Below the pieces are notes generated by a model that made no database searches, was not told the origin of the DNA, and saw nothing but the letters and a program-made list of their open reading frames with translations. Positions 17,208 to 25,948 of a DNA stretch of 64,000 nucleotides are shown piece by piece. The position numbers were made by a program, and so were the translations under genes. The DNA is taken from assembly GCF_018613835.1 (NCBI RefSeq), contig NZ_JAGGPM010000026.1, positions 16,388 through 80,387 on the forward strand, given 5' to 3'. This stretch comes from Arthrobacter sp. ISL-5 (GTDB lineage: Bacteria; Actinomycetota; Actinomycetes; Actinomycetales; Micrococcaceae). How positions within the stretch are numbered: the first letter of the stretch is position 1; the number at the start of each line of letters is the position of its first letter.

Positions 17208-18893
17208 TTAGTAACTCCTCTGCCCGGGCGGCTTCGTAGCGGTGAACTCTGATGCATGTCGAATATCGCTAGTAGAGATGCCCGTTCTGGTGATGCCTTC
17301 GTCGTTCCCGAGCGTTCCCTGCCGCACGGTGTTGAGCTTGTCCTGCCTTGTGGAGAGTTCTACTAGTTCCAGCGAGGTGAGTGCCAGGAACAACGATGCT
17401 ATCGAGGCAGGATCACTGAGTTTCAGCTCCAGTAATTCTTCGACCTTGCCCAAACGGTAGCGAAGCGTGTTGTGGTGGATACCCAGAGCGTCGGCTGTCG
17501 AGTTGATGTTCTGGGAGTTCTCGAAGTACTGACGCAGCGCGTGCAGCATCGGTTCTCTTTCCAGCAGTGGCGCAAGAAATGAACGAGAGGCCTGCACAAT
17601 AGTTTCTAGGCCCGCTGAAGCAAAGACTCGGGTAGCGAAATCGAATTGTTCGAACGCCATCTGTGATTCACCGTGCCGACCCGCCTGGATTGTCCGTATG
17701 GCAATGAGGGCATCGGCGTACGAGTCTGAAATATCTCCGATGGTGTGGATTTCCCGGCCAATGCCGAAGATAAGCGGACCCAGTGCCTCGCGACTGATGC
17801 GGATCAACCGTGTGATAGTTTCAGCATTAGCTTGAACCAAGTAAACACCTGCGGAGTCCCGTGAAGTTACGAGATACGCGGTGTCAGACTCTGTCAGAGC
17901 AAGCTTGAAGGACTGTTGACGCTGCTGATGCAGTGGGCTCGGTGAGGCATGATCACGTGTTCTTCCCGAGGAAACTACAACTCTCAACGGGTTCTGGATG
18001 TCAATGCCTAATGCCCCGAGCCTACTGGTGAGCTCGGGCGATTGGGGTTTAGACCTCAAAGCCAGCGCTTCGTCGAATATCGAGGCGCGGATGGCAGTTT
18101 CCTGCTGTTCAGCGGAGGCTTGCATACGCCTGGCCGCCTCAACGAGCGTCGCAACGATATGTGCTGCCGCTGCTTCTTGAGTGTTCGGGAAGGCAGTACG
18201 ACGTGCTGCAACAATTAACCAACCGCTAAGATTCCGCTGCCCGATGTCACTGTCCTTGAGCCGGATTGCCAGGCCTTCCCAGCCTTCGACTGATACATGT
18301 TGGGAGGAAGCTTCCGTCTTCCTTACCTGCTCCAGGAAAAGGCTGAGGGGAAGGCTTCCAGTACTTTCTCTCACCCGGCCGTGATTATCCAAAACTAGAC
18401 AGACGGCATTAGTGACCTTTTGGAGTCGCCGAAGCAACTCTTCGATTGCGTCTGCGTGTTCAAGAGCTTGGCTAAAACTTCGTTGAAGAGCGGTGAGCCG
18501 ACGCAGCTCTGCCACGCTCGCCGGTTGAGTGAGCCGCGAGAGTACGGAAACAATCGTGACGGCGTCGTTGACATGCTCTGCGCGCAGGATAGCATGGCGA
18601 CTCTCTGCGAAAGGAATCTCCTGCAAGATCTCGCTGGGCCATCCGCACAGCGCCAAAGTCTGCGGCTCGGCGGTTGTAAGGAACCGACGGAGCGATTCTA
18701 CCGCGTTGGGGTCCTGGGCATAGGGCAAAACTAGGAGGGTTTCGCTGCCCACCCGCCTTACGTCTTTCTGCCAAAAAGAAGCGGTTCGCACTGAGATCAG
18801 GGCGGTATCCGCCCCCGTTGGCACAATGCGCACAGTATCGCCCAAAGCCGAGATGAGACCATCCAGGCTCACCAGGTCCTGAAGATCTTCCAT
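17208..18893 (-). CDS. PucR/CdaR-family transcriptional regulator
   Basis: A 561-residue regulator. The C-terminal PucR helix-turn-helix (HTH_30) reads TADALGIHHNTLRYRLGKVEELL, preceded by a GGDEF-like middle region typical of the CdaR group and an N-terminal sensory domain. ATG at 18893 is chosen because AAGGA lies about 7 nt upstream; the frame is open to 18959 without a better site. It is divergent from the citryl-CoA lyase operon, across about 170 bp containing a perfect palindrome. It probably activates module B in response to a pathway metabolite. Confidence 0.9.
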   Translation of the reverse strand: MEDLQDLVSLDGLISALGDTVRIVPTGADTALISVRTASFWQKDVRRVGSETLLVLPYAQDPNAVESLRRFLTTAEPQTLALCGWPSEILQEIPFAESRHAILRAEHVNDAVTIVSVLSRLTQPASVAELRRLTALQRSFSQALEHADAIEELLRRLQKVTNAVCLVLDNHGRVRESTGSLPLSLFLEQVRKTEASSQHVSVEGWEGLAIRLKDSDIGQRNLSGWLIVAARRTAFPNTQEAAAAHIVATLVEAARRMQASAEQQETAIRASIFDEALALRSKPQSPELTSRLGALGIDIQNPLRVVVSSGRTRDHASPSPLHQQRQQSFKLALTESDTAYLVTSRDSAGVYLVQANAETITRLIRISREALGPLIFGIGREIHTIGDISDSYADALIAIRTIQAGRHGESQMAFEQFDFATRVFASAGLETIVQASRSFLAPLLEREPMLHALRQYFENSQNINSTADALGIHHNTLRYRLGKVEELLELKLSDPASIASLFLALTSLELVELSTRQDKLNTVRQGTLGNDEGITRTGISTSDIRHASEFTATKPPGQRSY

Positions 18894-18985
18894 GGGTAGT
18901 CCTTCGCGACGTTCAGGTCCACGAGTAGCGACAAACCATTGCGGTCTGCGCTGAGCCAAACTATCACAGAGCGGGGGGAAAAAAT

Positions 18986-19000
18986 TTGGAAAATTTCCAA
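18986..19000. promoter_or_regulatory. Perfect palindrome in the pucR / module B divergent promoter region
   Basis: TTGGAAA-A-TTTCCAA is a perfect 7-bp dyad in the A/T-rich intergenic region. A CATAAT -10-like hexamer lies at 19035-19040, followed by an AAGGG site and the ATG at 19067. It is a likely regulator-binding site for the divergent PucR protein; this is inference from position and symmetry. Confidence 0.45.
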
Positions 19001-19066
19001 GTGCCTTCTACTCACAGCACAAATACGTTTGAAACATAATGCACTTCTGGAAGGGAACGGGCAGGG

Positions 19067-19909
19067 ATGACTGAAAACACCTCAAAGTACTGGCAGACGT
19101 CGGTGAGTGAGATTGAACCTGAACATATTTATGTGAGGGGTTACGACCTGGAGAAGCTGATAGGCCTGCCCTTCGCAGCGGCAACGTACTTGCTCATCAG
19201 GGGTGAGATGCCCTCGCCTCAGCAGGCCCGCGTGGTGGATGCGGTACTCAGCGGGGTGCTCGATTACGGCCTGGAGAAAGCTGGAACAGTAGCGGCCCGC
19301 GCAGTGGTTTCGAGCAATCCGAATATGCAGGCAGGTCTGGCAGCGGCCGTTCTTGCAGCTGGTGAGCATAGTCTTGCTACCGAGAATGCTGCGCGTTTCA
19401 TTTTGGACCATTTCAAGGCGTTTGAAGTCTCAGGCCTAGATATGAGCTCCTATGCCAAGCAAGTGGTCGCCGAGGCGCGCGATAAGCGCTCTCGGATCCC
19501 TGGCTTCGGTCACCAGGTGTTCCGCGGTGAAGATCCACGTGGTCAAAAGTTGAAGTCGATCACTCAGCGGGAGGGACTCTGGGGCGGTCCTGCGGTCCTG
19601 TATGAAGCGATTCATCAGGAGTTTGTAAAGAACCCTAAGGTCGCACATTTTCCAATTAACGATGTAGGGATCATGGCCGCAGTATCTGTAGCCTTAGGGT
19701 TCACTCCGGAGGAGTCGACCGCTCTTGCAGTGATTGGCACTCTTCCAGGTGTGGCGGCGCACATCACAGAGGAGCTTCACTCGGGACGCCTTGTACGAGC
19801 CATTCCAGCCGGCGACGTTGACTACACAGTTTCCCGGCGTGATTTCGACGAGGATGCCTCCCGACTAGGGTGGCCGGTGCCTGATACTTTAACCAGTAGC
19901 CAGTTGTAG
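19067..19909 (+). CDS. Citrate-synthase-fold protein, citryl-CoA lyase-like
   Basis: A 280-residue member of the citrate synthase superfamily, well below the ~370-430 residues of true citrate synthases. It matches the short actinobacterial group annotated as citryl-CoA lyase. The active-site stretch PGFGHQVFRGEDPRGQKL (His149, Arg158) is intact. The reaction would be cleavage of a citryl-CoA-type thioester to acetyl-CoA and an oxoacid, or the reverse. It is the first gene of the module B operon and directly faces the PucR regulator. The exact acyl substrate is open; a 2-substituted citryl-CoA is possible. Confidence 0.8.
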   Translation: MTENTSKYWQTSVSEIEPEHIYVRGYDLEKLIGLPFAAATYLLIRGEMPSPQQARVVDAVLSGVLDYGLEKAGTVAARAVVSSNPNMQAGLAAAVLAAGEHSLATENAARFILDHFKAFEVSGLDMSSYAKQVVAEARDKRSRIPGFGHQVFRGEDPRGQKLKSITQREGLWGGPAVLYEAIHQEFVKNPKVAHFPINDVGIMAAVSVALGFTPEESTALAVIGTLPGVAAHITEELHSGRLVRAIPAGDVDYTVSRRDFDEDASRLGWPVPDTLTSSQL

Positions 19910-19951
19910 CTCGTAATCCGTTTCACCTGGCTTGTAAGGATGTGGACAAAC

Positions 19952-21145
19952 GTGAATCCCGTACTTGATTCTGCTGACGTCGTGGTGATTGGCGCCGGCA
20001 TCGCCGGGATAACTACGGCCTTTGAACTGCGAGAACGCGGATACGACGTAGTGGTCGTTGAGCAACGTTTTCCAGCCTACGGTGCATCGGGACGGAGTAC
20101 CGGGGCGGTTTGGCTCCAAACATGTCAGGCCGGTCCTGAACTCGATTTGGCGCGGGCTGGCAGGGACAAGTACCAGTGGTATGTTGACAGGCTTGGCAAC
20201 ACCTTCGACTACAGGCAAAAGGGCGGACTGTTCTTCTTCGAAACCGAGGCCCAAGGCCTCATTCTCGAAGACTACGTCAAGGACCGGTCCAATGCGGGTC
20301 TTCAGGTTGAACTCCTCAGCGCCAAAGATGCGAAGGCCCAAAGCTCGCTGCTTCCTCAAACCGCTATTGGTGCTGTCTTCTGTGCTGACGACGCTCAGGT
20401 TGATGCCCCTCGCTTTGTGAATGCCGTAGCTGGGGCGTGCGCCAGGAAGGGCGTGCGGATCTACGAGAACACCTCGGTAATGTCGAGTATCCGGCAGGGA
20501 GATTCTGTGGCCGGCGTTAGAACAACTAGGGGTGACATCCTCACCCCGGGCATTGTTTGGGCCACCGGGGCATGGGCTGTGAACCTGTCGACCGAAGGTA
20601 TCGATATACCTATTGCCACGGCGCGGCAGGGACAGATTCTGACACAGACACTTCCACCGGTTCCAGCGCCCATTATGCGCGGCCCCCGCGGGGTGACCTG
20701 GGCCAGCGCGCTCACTGCCCTGCAGGCGTATGAGGAAAGTGTGTTCGCTCCTCCTCAGGCCGGAGCTCAGGGCGGAGGATCTTTGCAATACGATGACACG
20801 ATTGCTCAAAACAGCGAAGGCGGTCTTTTCATCGGTTCAAGTGTCGATGAGCCCGGCGCCCTCAACCCGCATATTGGCATGTTGGCAACCAACGCCATGT
20901 TGACGGCCGCGTTGGACCGGTACCCCGAGCAGGCGGCGCTCGGGGTCGTCGGGCTCTGGGCCGGGATAACGAGCTGGACGGAGGACCACCTTCCAGTGAT
21001 AGACCGGGTCGATGGGCTTTATCTAAATGTTGGCCACTCGCGTGGCATTACCACCGGACCGATCGGCGGCGAGTTGATGGCAGCGGTAGTCTCAGGTGAG
21101 TCACCCTCGCTGGCGGACACGTTGTCTTACCGGCGATTGACCTGA
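19952..21145 (+). CDS. FAD-dependent amine/amino-acid oxidoreductase (DadA type)
   Basis: A ~397-residue flavoprotein of the glycine/D-amino-acid oxidase family. The N-terminal FAD fold is VVVIGAGIAGITTAFELRER, the GASGRSTG loop follows near residue 45, and the C-terminal block GLWAGITSWTEDHLPVIDRV ends near 360. GTG at 19952 is preferred because AAGGA precedes it at proper spacing, whereas ATG 19940 touches that site. It probably oxidises a C-N bond and passes electrons to the ETF encoded downstream, as dimethylglycine/sarcosine dehydrogenases do. The substrate is unknown. Confidence 0.86.
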   Translation: MNPVLDSADVVVIGAGIAGITTAFELRERGYDVVVVEQRFPAYGASGRSTGAVWLQTCQAGPELDLARAGRDKYQWYVDRLGNTFDYRQKGGLFFFETEAQGLILEDYVKDRSNAGLQVELLSAKDAKAQSSLLPQTAIGAVFCADDAQVDAPRFVNAVAGACARKGVRIYENTSVMSSIRQGDSVAGVRTTRGDILTPGIVWATGAWAVNLSTEGIDIPIATARQGQILTQTLPPVPAPIMRGPRGVTWASALTALQAYEESVFAPPQAGAQGGGSLQYDDTIAQNSEGGLFIGSSVDEPGALNPHIGMLATNAMLTAALDRYPEQAALGVVGLWAGITSWTEDHLPVIDRVDGLYLNVGHSRGITTGPIGGELMAAVVSGESPSLADTLSYRRLT

Positions 21146-21411
21146 CGTCCGGCTTCGACGAACTCCACGGCTCGACAGTCGCCTTGCCGTATCTCCGCTC
21201 ACCCCGGGTCTTGGACTTTTAACCATCAGGTCCGCCTTCCATACAAAAATTAACAAAGGGCCGGGTCGCGGAAGGCGAATAGTGTGTTAGAACGCACATG
21301 CGCAATTGCACTCTGTACGACGGAGGAGCAAAGGTTTCCGCGAGCACCAACGCTTGCTCCCAAAGGACCGCGCAGTCGTCCAAAGGAAACGCTGAAAGAA
21401 GGGATTCTGCC

Positions 21412-22314
21412 GTGACGAATCTACGCGTGGCTTGTGTGCAGTTCGGCCTGCAGAGCGAGTCGTCGCTTGCACGTCACCTGTCCAAGATGGAAAGGCTGGT
21501 CGAAGAAGCCGTCGCAGGGGGTGCAGACCTGGTCATTTTCCCTGAATTTTCAAGCGTTGGCCTGTTGGGTGCGATCGAGGACCACCGCGTTGTCGGTGAC
21601 ACCGTAGCTGATGACTACCGGGAATTCCTTGCCCCGCTCTTCCCCGACATTGCTGCCGGAGTGCAGGCTATGGCAAGTCGCCATCGCGTGACTCTCCTAG
21701 GCGGAACTCACAATCGTGTAGCCCCTGACGGGTCGCTGCGCAACACCGCTATTCTCGCTCACCCTGACGGCTCCCTTGAGTTCCAGGACAAAATTCACCT
21801 CACGCCGCAGGAACACGCGATGGGCTCAGTTGGCGGCGATCAATTGCTGGTGACGACCGTCGGACCTTTCACCGCAGGCATCCTGATATGCGCCGATGTG
21901 CAGTACCCGGAGCTTTCTCGACAGCTTGTTGCACAGGGCGTAGAGCTCATCATTTGCCCTTCACTGACGTGGAACCGTCGTGGTGTGTACCGGGTAAAAA
22001 CAGGCTGCGCTGCTCGAGCAATCGAAAACCAGTGCTACGTCGCAATGAGTCCGCTGGTTGGCACTAGCGGGCTGCCGGCGGACGCGCCTATGTATGCGGT
22101 GGGCAGGGCATTGGTGACAACACCGGTTGACAAGACGTTCGGGCTTAACGACGGGTGTCTGGCGGTGGCCGACGCGGACGGTGAACACATCATCTATGCG
22201 GACCTGGATCGCGCACAGCTGTTGGCATCACGCGAACGCCCAGAAGCGCCCGGCCTAAAATTGCAGCGACCTGAGCTGTATGCCCAGCTCCGTGCGGAAG
22301 GGGTTCCGCGATGA
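21412..22314 (+). CDS. Carbon-nitrogen hydrolase (nitrilase-fold amidase)
   Basis: A 300-residue nitrilase-superfamily protein. The catalytic triad is visible: Glu45 in FPEFSS, Lys127 in QDKIHLTPQE and Cys160 in ILICADVQYPEL. GTG at 21412 is taken as the start because GAAAGAAGGGA precedes it and conserved sequence begins right there; the open frame extends 38 codons further upstream. It would hydrolyse an amide, carbamoyl or nitrile bond, which fits a pathway handling a nitrogenous compound. Its stop overlaps the next start by 4 bp. Confidence 0.9.
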   Translation: MTNLRVACVQFGLQSESSLARHLSKMERLVEEAVAGGADLVIFPEFSSVGLLGAIEDHRVVGDTVADDYREFLAPLFPDIAAGVQAMASRHRVTLLGGTHNRVAPDGSLRNTAILAHPDGSLEFQDKIHLTPQEHAMGSVGGDQLLVTTVGPFTAGILICADVQYPELSRQLVAQGVELIICPSLTWNRRGVYRVKTGCAARAIENQCYVAMSPLVGTSGLPADAPMYAVGRALVTTPVDKTFGLNDGCLAVADADGEHIIYADLDRAQLLASRERPEAPGLKLQRPELYAQLRAEGVPR

Positions 22315-22730
22315 CGACCTTCCGACACCGAGTCCGGTACCACGAGGTCGACCAGCAAGGGTACCTTTTCAACGCACGCTACTTTGAGATCGCTGACGTC
22401 GCTATGACGGAATACTTCCGCGATCTGGGTTGGCGTTATGACGAGCTCAATGCCTTGGGAGTGGATCCTTCTGTGGTTCACGTAAGTGCCGAGTTTACGG
22501 GGCCTGCGCGCTTCGATGACCAGCTCGACGTCAAGACGTTCTGTCACCGGGTCGGTACCTCCAGTTTTCAGCTGACAACCCAGATCGAACTCGGGGAAGC
22601 ACCCGTGGCATCCCTGAATATCGTTTACGTCAATGTCGACGCGAGCCTCGCCCGGTCCCTGCCCCTGCCGGAGCCAGTGAGCTCAGCGCTACGTAATTCG
22701 ATGGAGCCGCAGCAGGTTGTCCGGGAATGA
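22311..22730 (+). CDS. Acyl-CoA thioesterase, 4HBT family
   Basis: A 139-residue hot-dog thioesterase. The family signature YHEVDQQGYLFNARYFEIAD occupies residues 10-30, with the catalytic Asp in EVDQQG, and length is standard. It is translationally coupled to the nitrilase-fold gene (ATGA overlap). In the pathway it would release a free acid from a CoA thioester or relieve CoA sequestration. Confidence 0.88.
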   Translation: MTTFRHRVRYHEVDQQGYLFNARYFEIADVAMTEYFRDLGWRYDELNALGVDPSVVHVSAEFTGPARFDDQLDVKTFCHRVGTSSFQLTTQIELGEAPVASLNIVYVNVDASLARSLPLPEPVSSALRNSMEPQQVVRE

Positions 22731-22833
22731 CCGGGAAATCTTCATCCTCACAGACAGCCAATGGCGGAGTTTCGCCGACATTTTACTCGAGCTGACTCAG
22801 CTCACCTGAACACTCTCGAATTTAAGGAAAGTC

Positions 22834-23604
22834 ATGAAAATCCTAGTGCTCAGCAAGGAAGTACCCGATACAGGGACGGAACGCGTACTCGACCCCGTCA
22901 CCGGCATCCTGGACCGGTCAGCTTCCGACCCCGTGGCTGACGAAATCAACGAACGTACCCTCGAGCATGCTCTGCGATACCGTGACGCCGGTGGAACTGC
23001 AGAAATCGTGATACTGACTGTCGGGCCCGAAACCGCTGCACCTTCGGTGCGAAAATTCCTCGCCATGGGCGCTGATTCTGCGGTGATCGTCTCCGACCCG
23101 GAAATTGCTGGTGCCGATGCCGCACGTACTGCACAGATCATCGCGGCAGCAGTGCAAAAGGTCGGTCCGGACCTGGTACTTGCCGGCAACGAGTCCACGG
23201 ACGGCTGGAGCGGTCTCGTTCCTTCAATGGTCGCAGAGTTTCTTGGCTGGCCGGTACTGCCTGCACTGTTCGAAATCGAGATCGCAACCGACAAGGTATC
23301 CGGGTCGACTGTAGTCGAGGCGGAGACCCTGGGTCTGAGTGCTTCACTTCCGGCAGTGGCCGCCGTAACCGAGCGTTCAGCCGACGCCCGCTTCCCGAAC
23401 TTCAAGGGCCTTATGCAGGCTAAAAAGAAGCCTCTCGAAGTGTGGAACCTGGCAGACATTGGAGCAACCGAAGCGCGGGCGGCAACGTCAGTTATGGTCT
23501 CAGCGACGCGGCGGCCTGCACGCGCAGCTGGTGTGAAAATTAGCGACGACGGAACGGCAGCAAACCAGCTCGTCGATTTCCTTGCCTCGAACCGGCTGAT
23601 CTGA
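22834..23604 (+). CDS. etfB: Electron transfer flavoprotein beta subunit
   Basis: A 256-residue ETF beta (FixA-type) subunit, which binds AMP and docks with the donor dehydrogenase. It starts [20 protein letters not shown] and contains the [13 protein letters not shown] and [20 protein letters not shown] segments. The C-terminal [11 protein letters not shown] block is the family recognition region. AAGGAAAG precedes the ATG. It is paired with etfA 35 bp downstream and takes electrons from flavin dehydrogenases of this window (the DadA-type protein or the acyl-CoA dehydrogenase at 49271). Confidence 0.94.
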   Translation: MKILVLSKEVPDTGTERVLDPVTGILDRSASDPVADEINERTLEHALRYRDAGGTAEIVILTVGPETAAPSVRKFLAMGADSAVIVSDPEIAGADAARTAQIIAAAVQKVGPDLVLAGNESTDGWSGLVPSMVAEFLGWPVLPALFEIEIATDKVSGSTVVEAETLGLSASLPAVAAVTERSADARFPNFKGLMQAKKKPLEVWNLADIGATEARAATSVMVSATRRPARAAGVKISDDGTAANQLVDFLASNRLI

Positions 23605-23639
23605 CGGCCATCGAAACAAACCTCCGGATAGGAATTAAC

Positions 23640-24620
23640 ATGGTAAACGTTCTGGTATACGTAGAGACGAATGGTGAGGGAGCAGTCAAGGCGAACGCTT
23701 CTGGTGTGCTTGCCGCAGCCGCGTCAATCGGCACTCCTCTGGCAGTTGTGGTATCGCCTTCAGGCTCCGATAACGAATCCCTCACAGCACGGTTGGGTGA
23801 ACTCGGCGCTGAAACCATCTATATTGCTGACCGCCATGGTGGGCTCGGTCTCAGCGAGGTTGCAGCAATGGCTGCGGCCTATGAGGCCGCAGTGCCAGAT
23901 GCCGTGCTGCTTCCCAACACCAATGACTCCCGGTCAATTGCGGCTCGTCTTGCTGTCCGTATAGGCGGAGCTGTTGCCGCCGATGCAGTGGGGCTCCGCT
24001 ATGACTCTGACGCAGGCGAAGTTATCGTCAGGCACTCAGTTTTCGGCGGCGACTATTTGACCGAATCCACCGTAGATGGGGGACCACTGATCGTGACGGT
24101 CCGGCAAGGCGCCGTCGACGGTAAGGCAGAGGCGGTCAGCTTTCCGAAAATAATTTCGCTGTCCCTTGCCCCTACCGAGGCCCGGGGCGCAGAACTAACG
24201 AGCGTGGAAAGTCTCCAGCTCGAATCTGACCGTCCGGCTCTGCGAGAAGCCAAGATTGTGGTTTCAGGTGGCCGCGGGCTGGGGTCTCGCGAAGACTTTT
24301 CGCTTGTGGAACAACTCGCTGACGTGCTGGGCGCTGCGGTCGGCGCCTCCCGCGCCGCCGTCGACGCCGGCTACGTGCCGCAGTCTTACCAGGTGGGGCA
24401 AACAGGGGTCACGGTCACACCACAGGTCTACATTGCCCTGGGCATCTCCGGGGCAATCCAGCACCGTGCCGGCATGCAGACCTCTAAATTCATCATCGCC
24501 ATTAACAATGACGCCGACGCTCCAATTTTCGACGTTGCAGATTTCGGTGTCGTCGGGGACCTCTTCACCCTCGTTCCGCAACTCGTCGAGAACATCAACC
24601 TGCGCCGCGCCGCCGCCTAA
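23640..24620 (+). CDS. etfA: Electron transfer flavoprotein alpha subunit
   Basis: A 326-residue ETF alpha (FixB-type) subunit. The C-terminal FAD-binding domain is well preserved: [13 protein letters not shown], then [20 protein letters not shown], then [20 protein letters not shown] and a final [13 protein letters not shown]. It forms the FAD-containing heterodimer with EtfB. The next gene, 17 bp away, encodes a cytochrome-b-like membrane protein that may be its quinone-side partner. Confidence 0.95.
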   Translation: MVNVLVYVETNGEGAVKANASGVLAAAASIGTPLAVVVSPSGSDNESLTARLGELGAETIYIADRHGGLGLSEVAAMAAAYEAAVPDAVLLPNTNDSRSIAARLAVRIGGAVAADAVGLRYDSDAGEVIVRHSVFGGDYLTESTVDGGPLIVTVRQGAVDGKAEAVSFPKIISLSLAPTEARGAELTSVESLQLESDRPALREAKIVVSGGRGLGSREDFSLVEQLADVLGAAVGASRAAVDAGYVPQSYQVGQTGVTVTPQVYIALGISGAIQHRAGMQTSKFIIAINNDADAPIFDVADFGVVGDLFTLVPQLVENINLRRAAA

Positions 24621-24637
24621 ATACCTTGGGAAGCACC

Positions 24638-25897
24638 ATGACAGAGGAAGCTCAAAACGGCCCACGTAAACAACGGATGGGTAATGCGGCAGCCACCAAT
24701 CCTTCGGCATCAGCACCTGCCCAAATTCAAGAGCCAGCCAAGCCTTCAGCCGCACCCGTCGCCAAGAAGACCCGCATGAGTGCCACACCCGTACAGTCGG
24801 AGCCGCGCGAAACTGCGGCACCTTCACGAACCCGAATGGGCGGCAACCCGACTGCGCCGACAGCCTCCCCGGACTCACAGAGTGAACCGGCGGCCCGGCT
24901 GCGCAGCTCGGCAGAGATCTCACAGACGCAGGCCCCCCGAGCAGCACCCCGGACATCCAATCGCATGCCAAACGCCATTCTCGTCCGGCTGTCCAACATC
25001 CAATGGAAGCGCATACTTCCCTTCCTGGGAGGGCTGATCGTAGCCGCAGTGACCTTGGTGCTCCTTTCACGATGGCTGCGCAGCTTGCCGGAGGTGCAGT
25101 CGTTTCTCCTCACGTTTCCGGGAAACCCCACCCTTCCCGAAAGCGCACCCACAGGGCTTCCTGCTTGGATGGGTTGGCAGCACTTCCTCAACATGTTCTT
25201 CCTGGTCCTGATAGTGCGCACGGGTTTGCAAGTACGGCATGAGAAAAAAGCACCCGCCTCCTTCACACCCAAAGAGGGCTCTTTCTTTTCGCCCAAGGGC
25301 AGCACACCCAAAAAGGTCAGCCTCACACAATGGCTGCACCAGTCGCTCGACGTGCTCTGGGTACTCAACGGCCTTATCTTCATTGTGCTGCTTTTCGTCA
25401 CATCACAATGGATGAAAATTGTTCCTACCAACCTCGACGTGATACCGAACGCCCTGTCCGCCGCGCTTCAATATGCCTCGCTGGACTGGCCCCATGAAAA
25501 CGGTTGGCTGTATTACAACGCGCTGCAGATGCTCGCTTACTTCACAACCGTATTCCTAGCCGCCCCCCTGGCAATCCTTTCCGGAATGCGTTTCTCAACC
25601 TGGTGGCCCGACAAGAACGGGCGCCTCTCGAAAATCTACCCTGTAGAGATCGCCCGAAAAGTGCACTATCCGGTGATGCTGTACTTCGTTGCATTCACCG
25701 TTGTGCACGTTTTCCTGGTCTTCTTCACCGGTGCCTTACGGAACCTCAATCACATGTATACCTCGCGTGACGTCGTCGACTGGGTCGGCCTCGGGGTCTT
25801 CATCCTTTCTCTCGTGGTGACCGCCGCCGCTTGGATACTTACCAAGCCACTATTTACGCGTCCCCTGGCAGAGAGATTCGGGACGCTGTCGAAGTAG
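24638..25897 (+). CDS. Cytochrome-b-like membrane protein with a disordered repeat N-terminus
   Basis: A 419-residue protein. Residues 1-120 are Ala/Pro/Ser-rich and low-complexity, carrying recurrent basic-Arg-Met motifs (QRMGN at 12, TRMSA at 45, TRMGGN at 65, NRMPN at 108). About six membrane helices follow (near 126, 182, 238, 296, 343 and 382). His182, His234, His343 and His357 in or beside helices are candidate haem ligands, as in the formate-dehydrogenase-gamma/thiosulfate-reductase cytochrome b group. It lies directly behind etfBA, so a role passing ETF electrons to menaquinone is plausible. Function is inferred from fold and context. Confidence 0.72.
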   Translation: MTEEAQNGPRKQRMGNAAATNPSASAPAQIQEPAKPSAAPVAKKTRMSATPVQSEPRETAAPSRTRMGGNPTAPTASPDSQSEPAARLRSSAEISQTQAPRAAPRTSNRMPNAILVRLSNIQWKRILPFLGGLIVAAVTLVLLSRWLRSLPEVQSFLLTFPGNPTLPESAPTGLPAWMGWQHFLNMFFLVLIVRTGLQVRHEKKAPASFTPKEGSFFSPKGSTPKKVSLTQWLHQSLDVLWVLNGLIFIVLLFVTSQWMKIVPTNLDVIPNALSAALQYASLDWPHENGWLYYNALQMLAYFTTVFLAAPLAILSGMRFSTWWPDKNGRLSKIYPVEIARKVHYPVMLYFVAFTVVHVFLVFFTGALRNLNHMYTSRDVVDWVGLGVFILSLVVTAAAWILTKPLFTRPLAERFGTLSK

Positions 25898-25948
25898 TCC
25901 GGCGTCCGCGCTGCGGTCGGTGGACGCATCAAAACGAAAGGCAAGATT

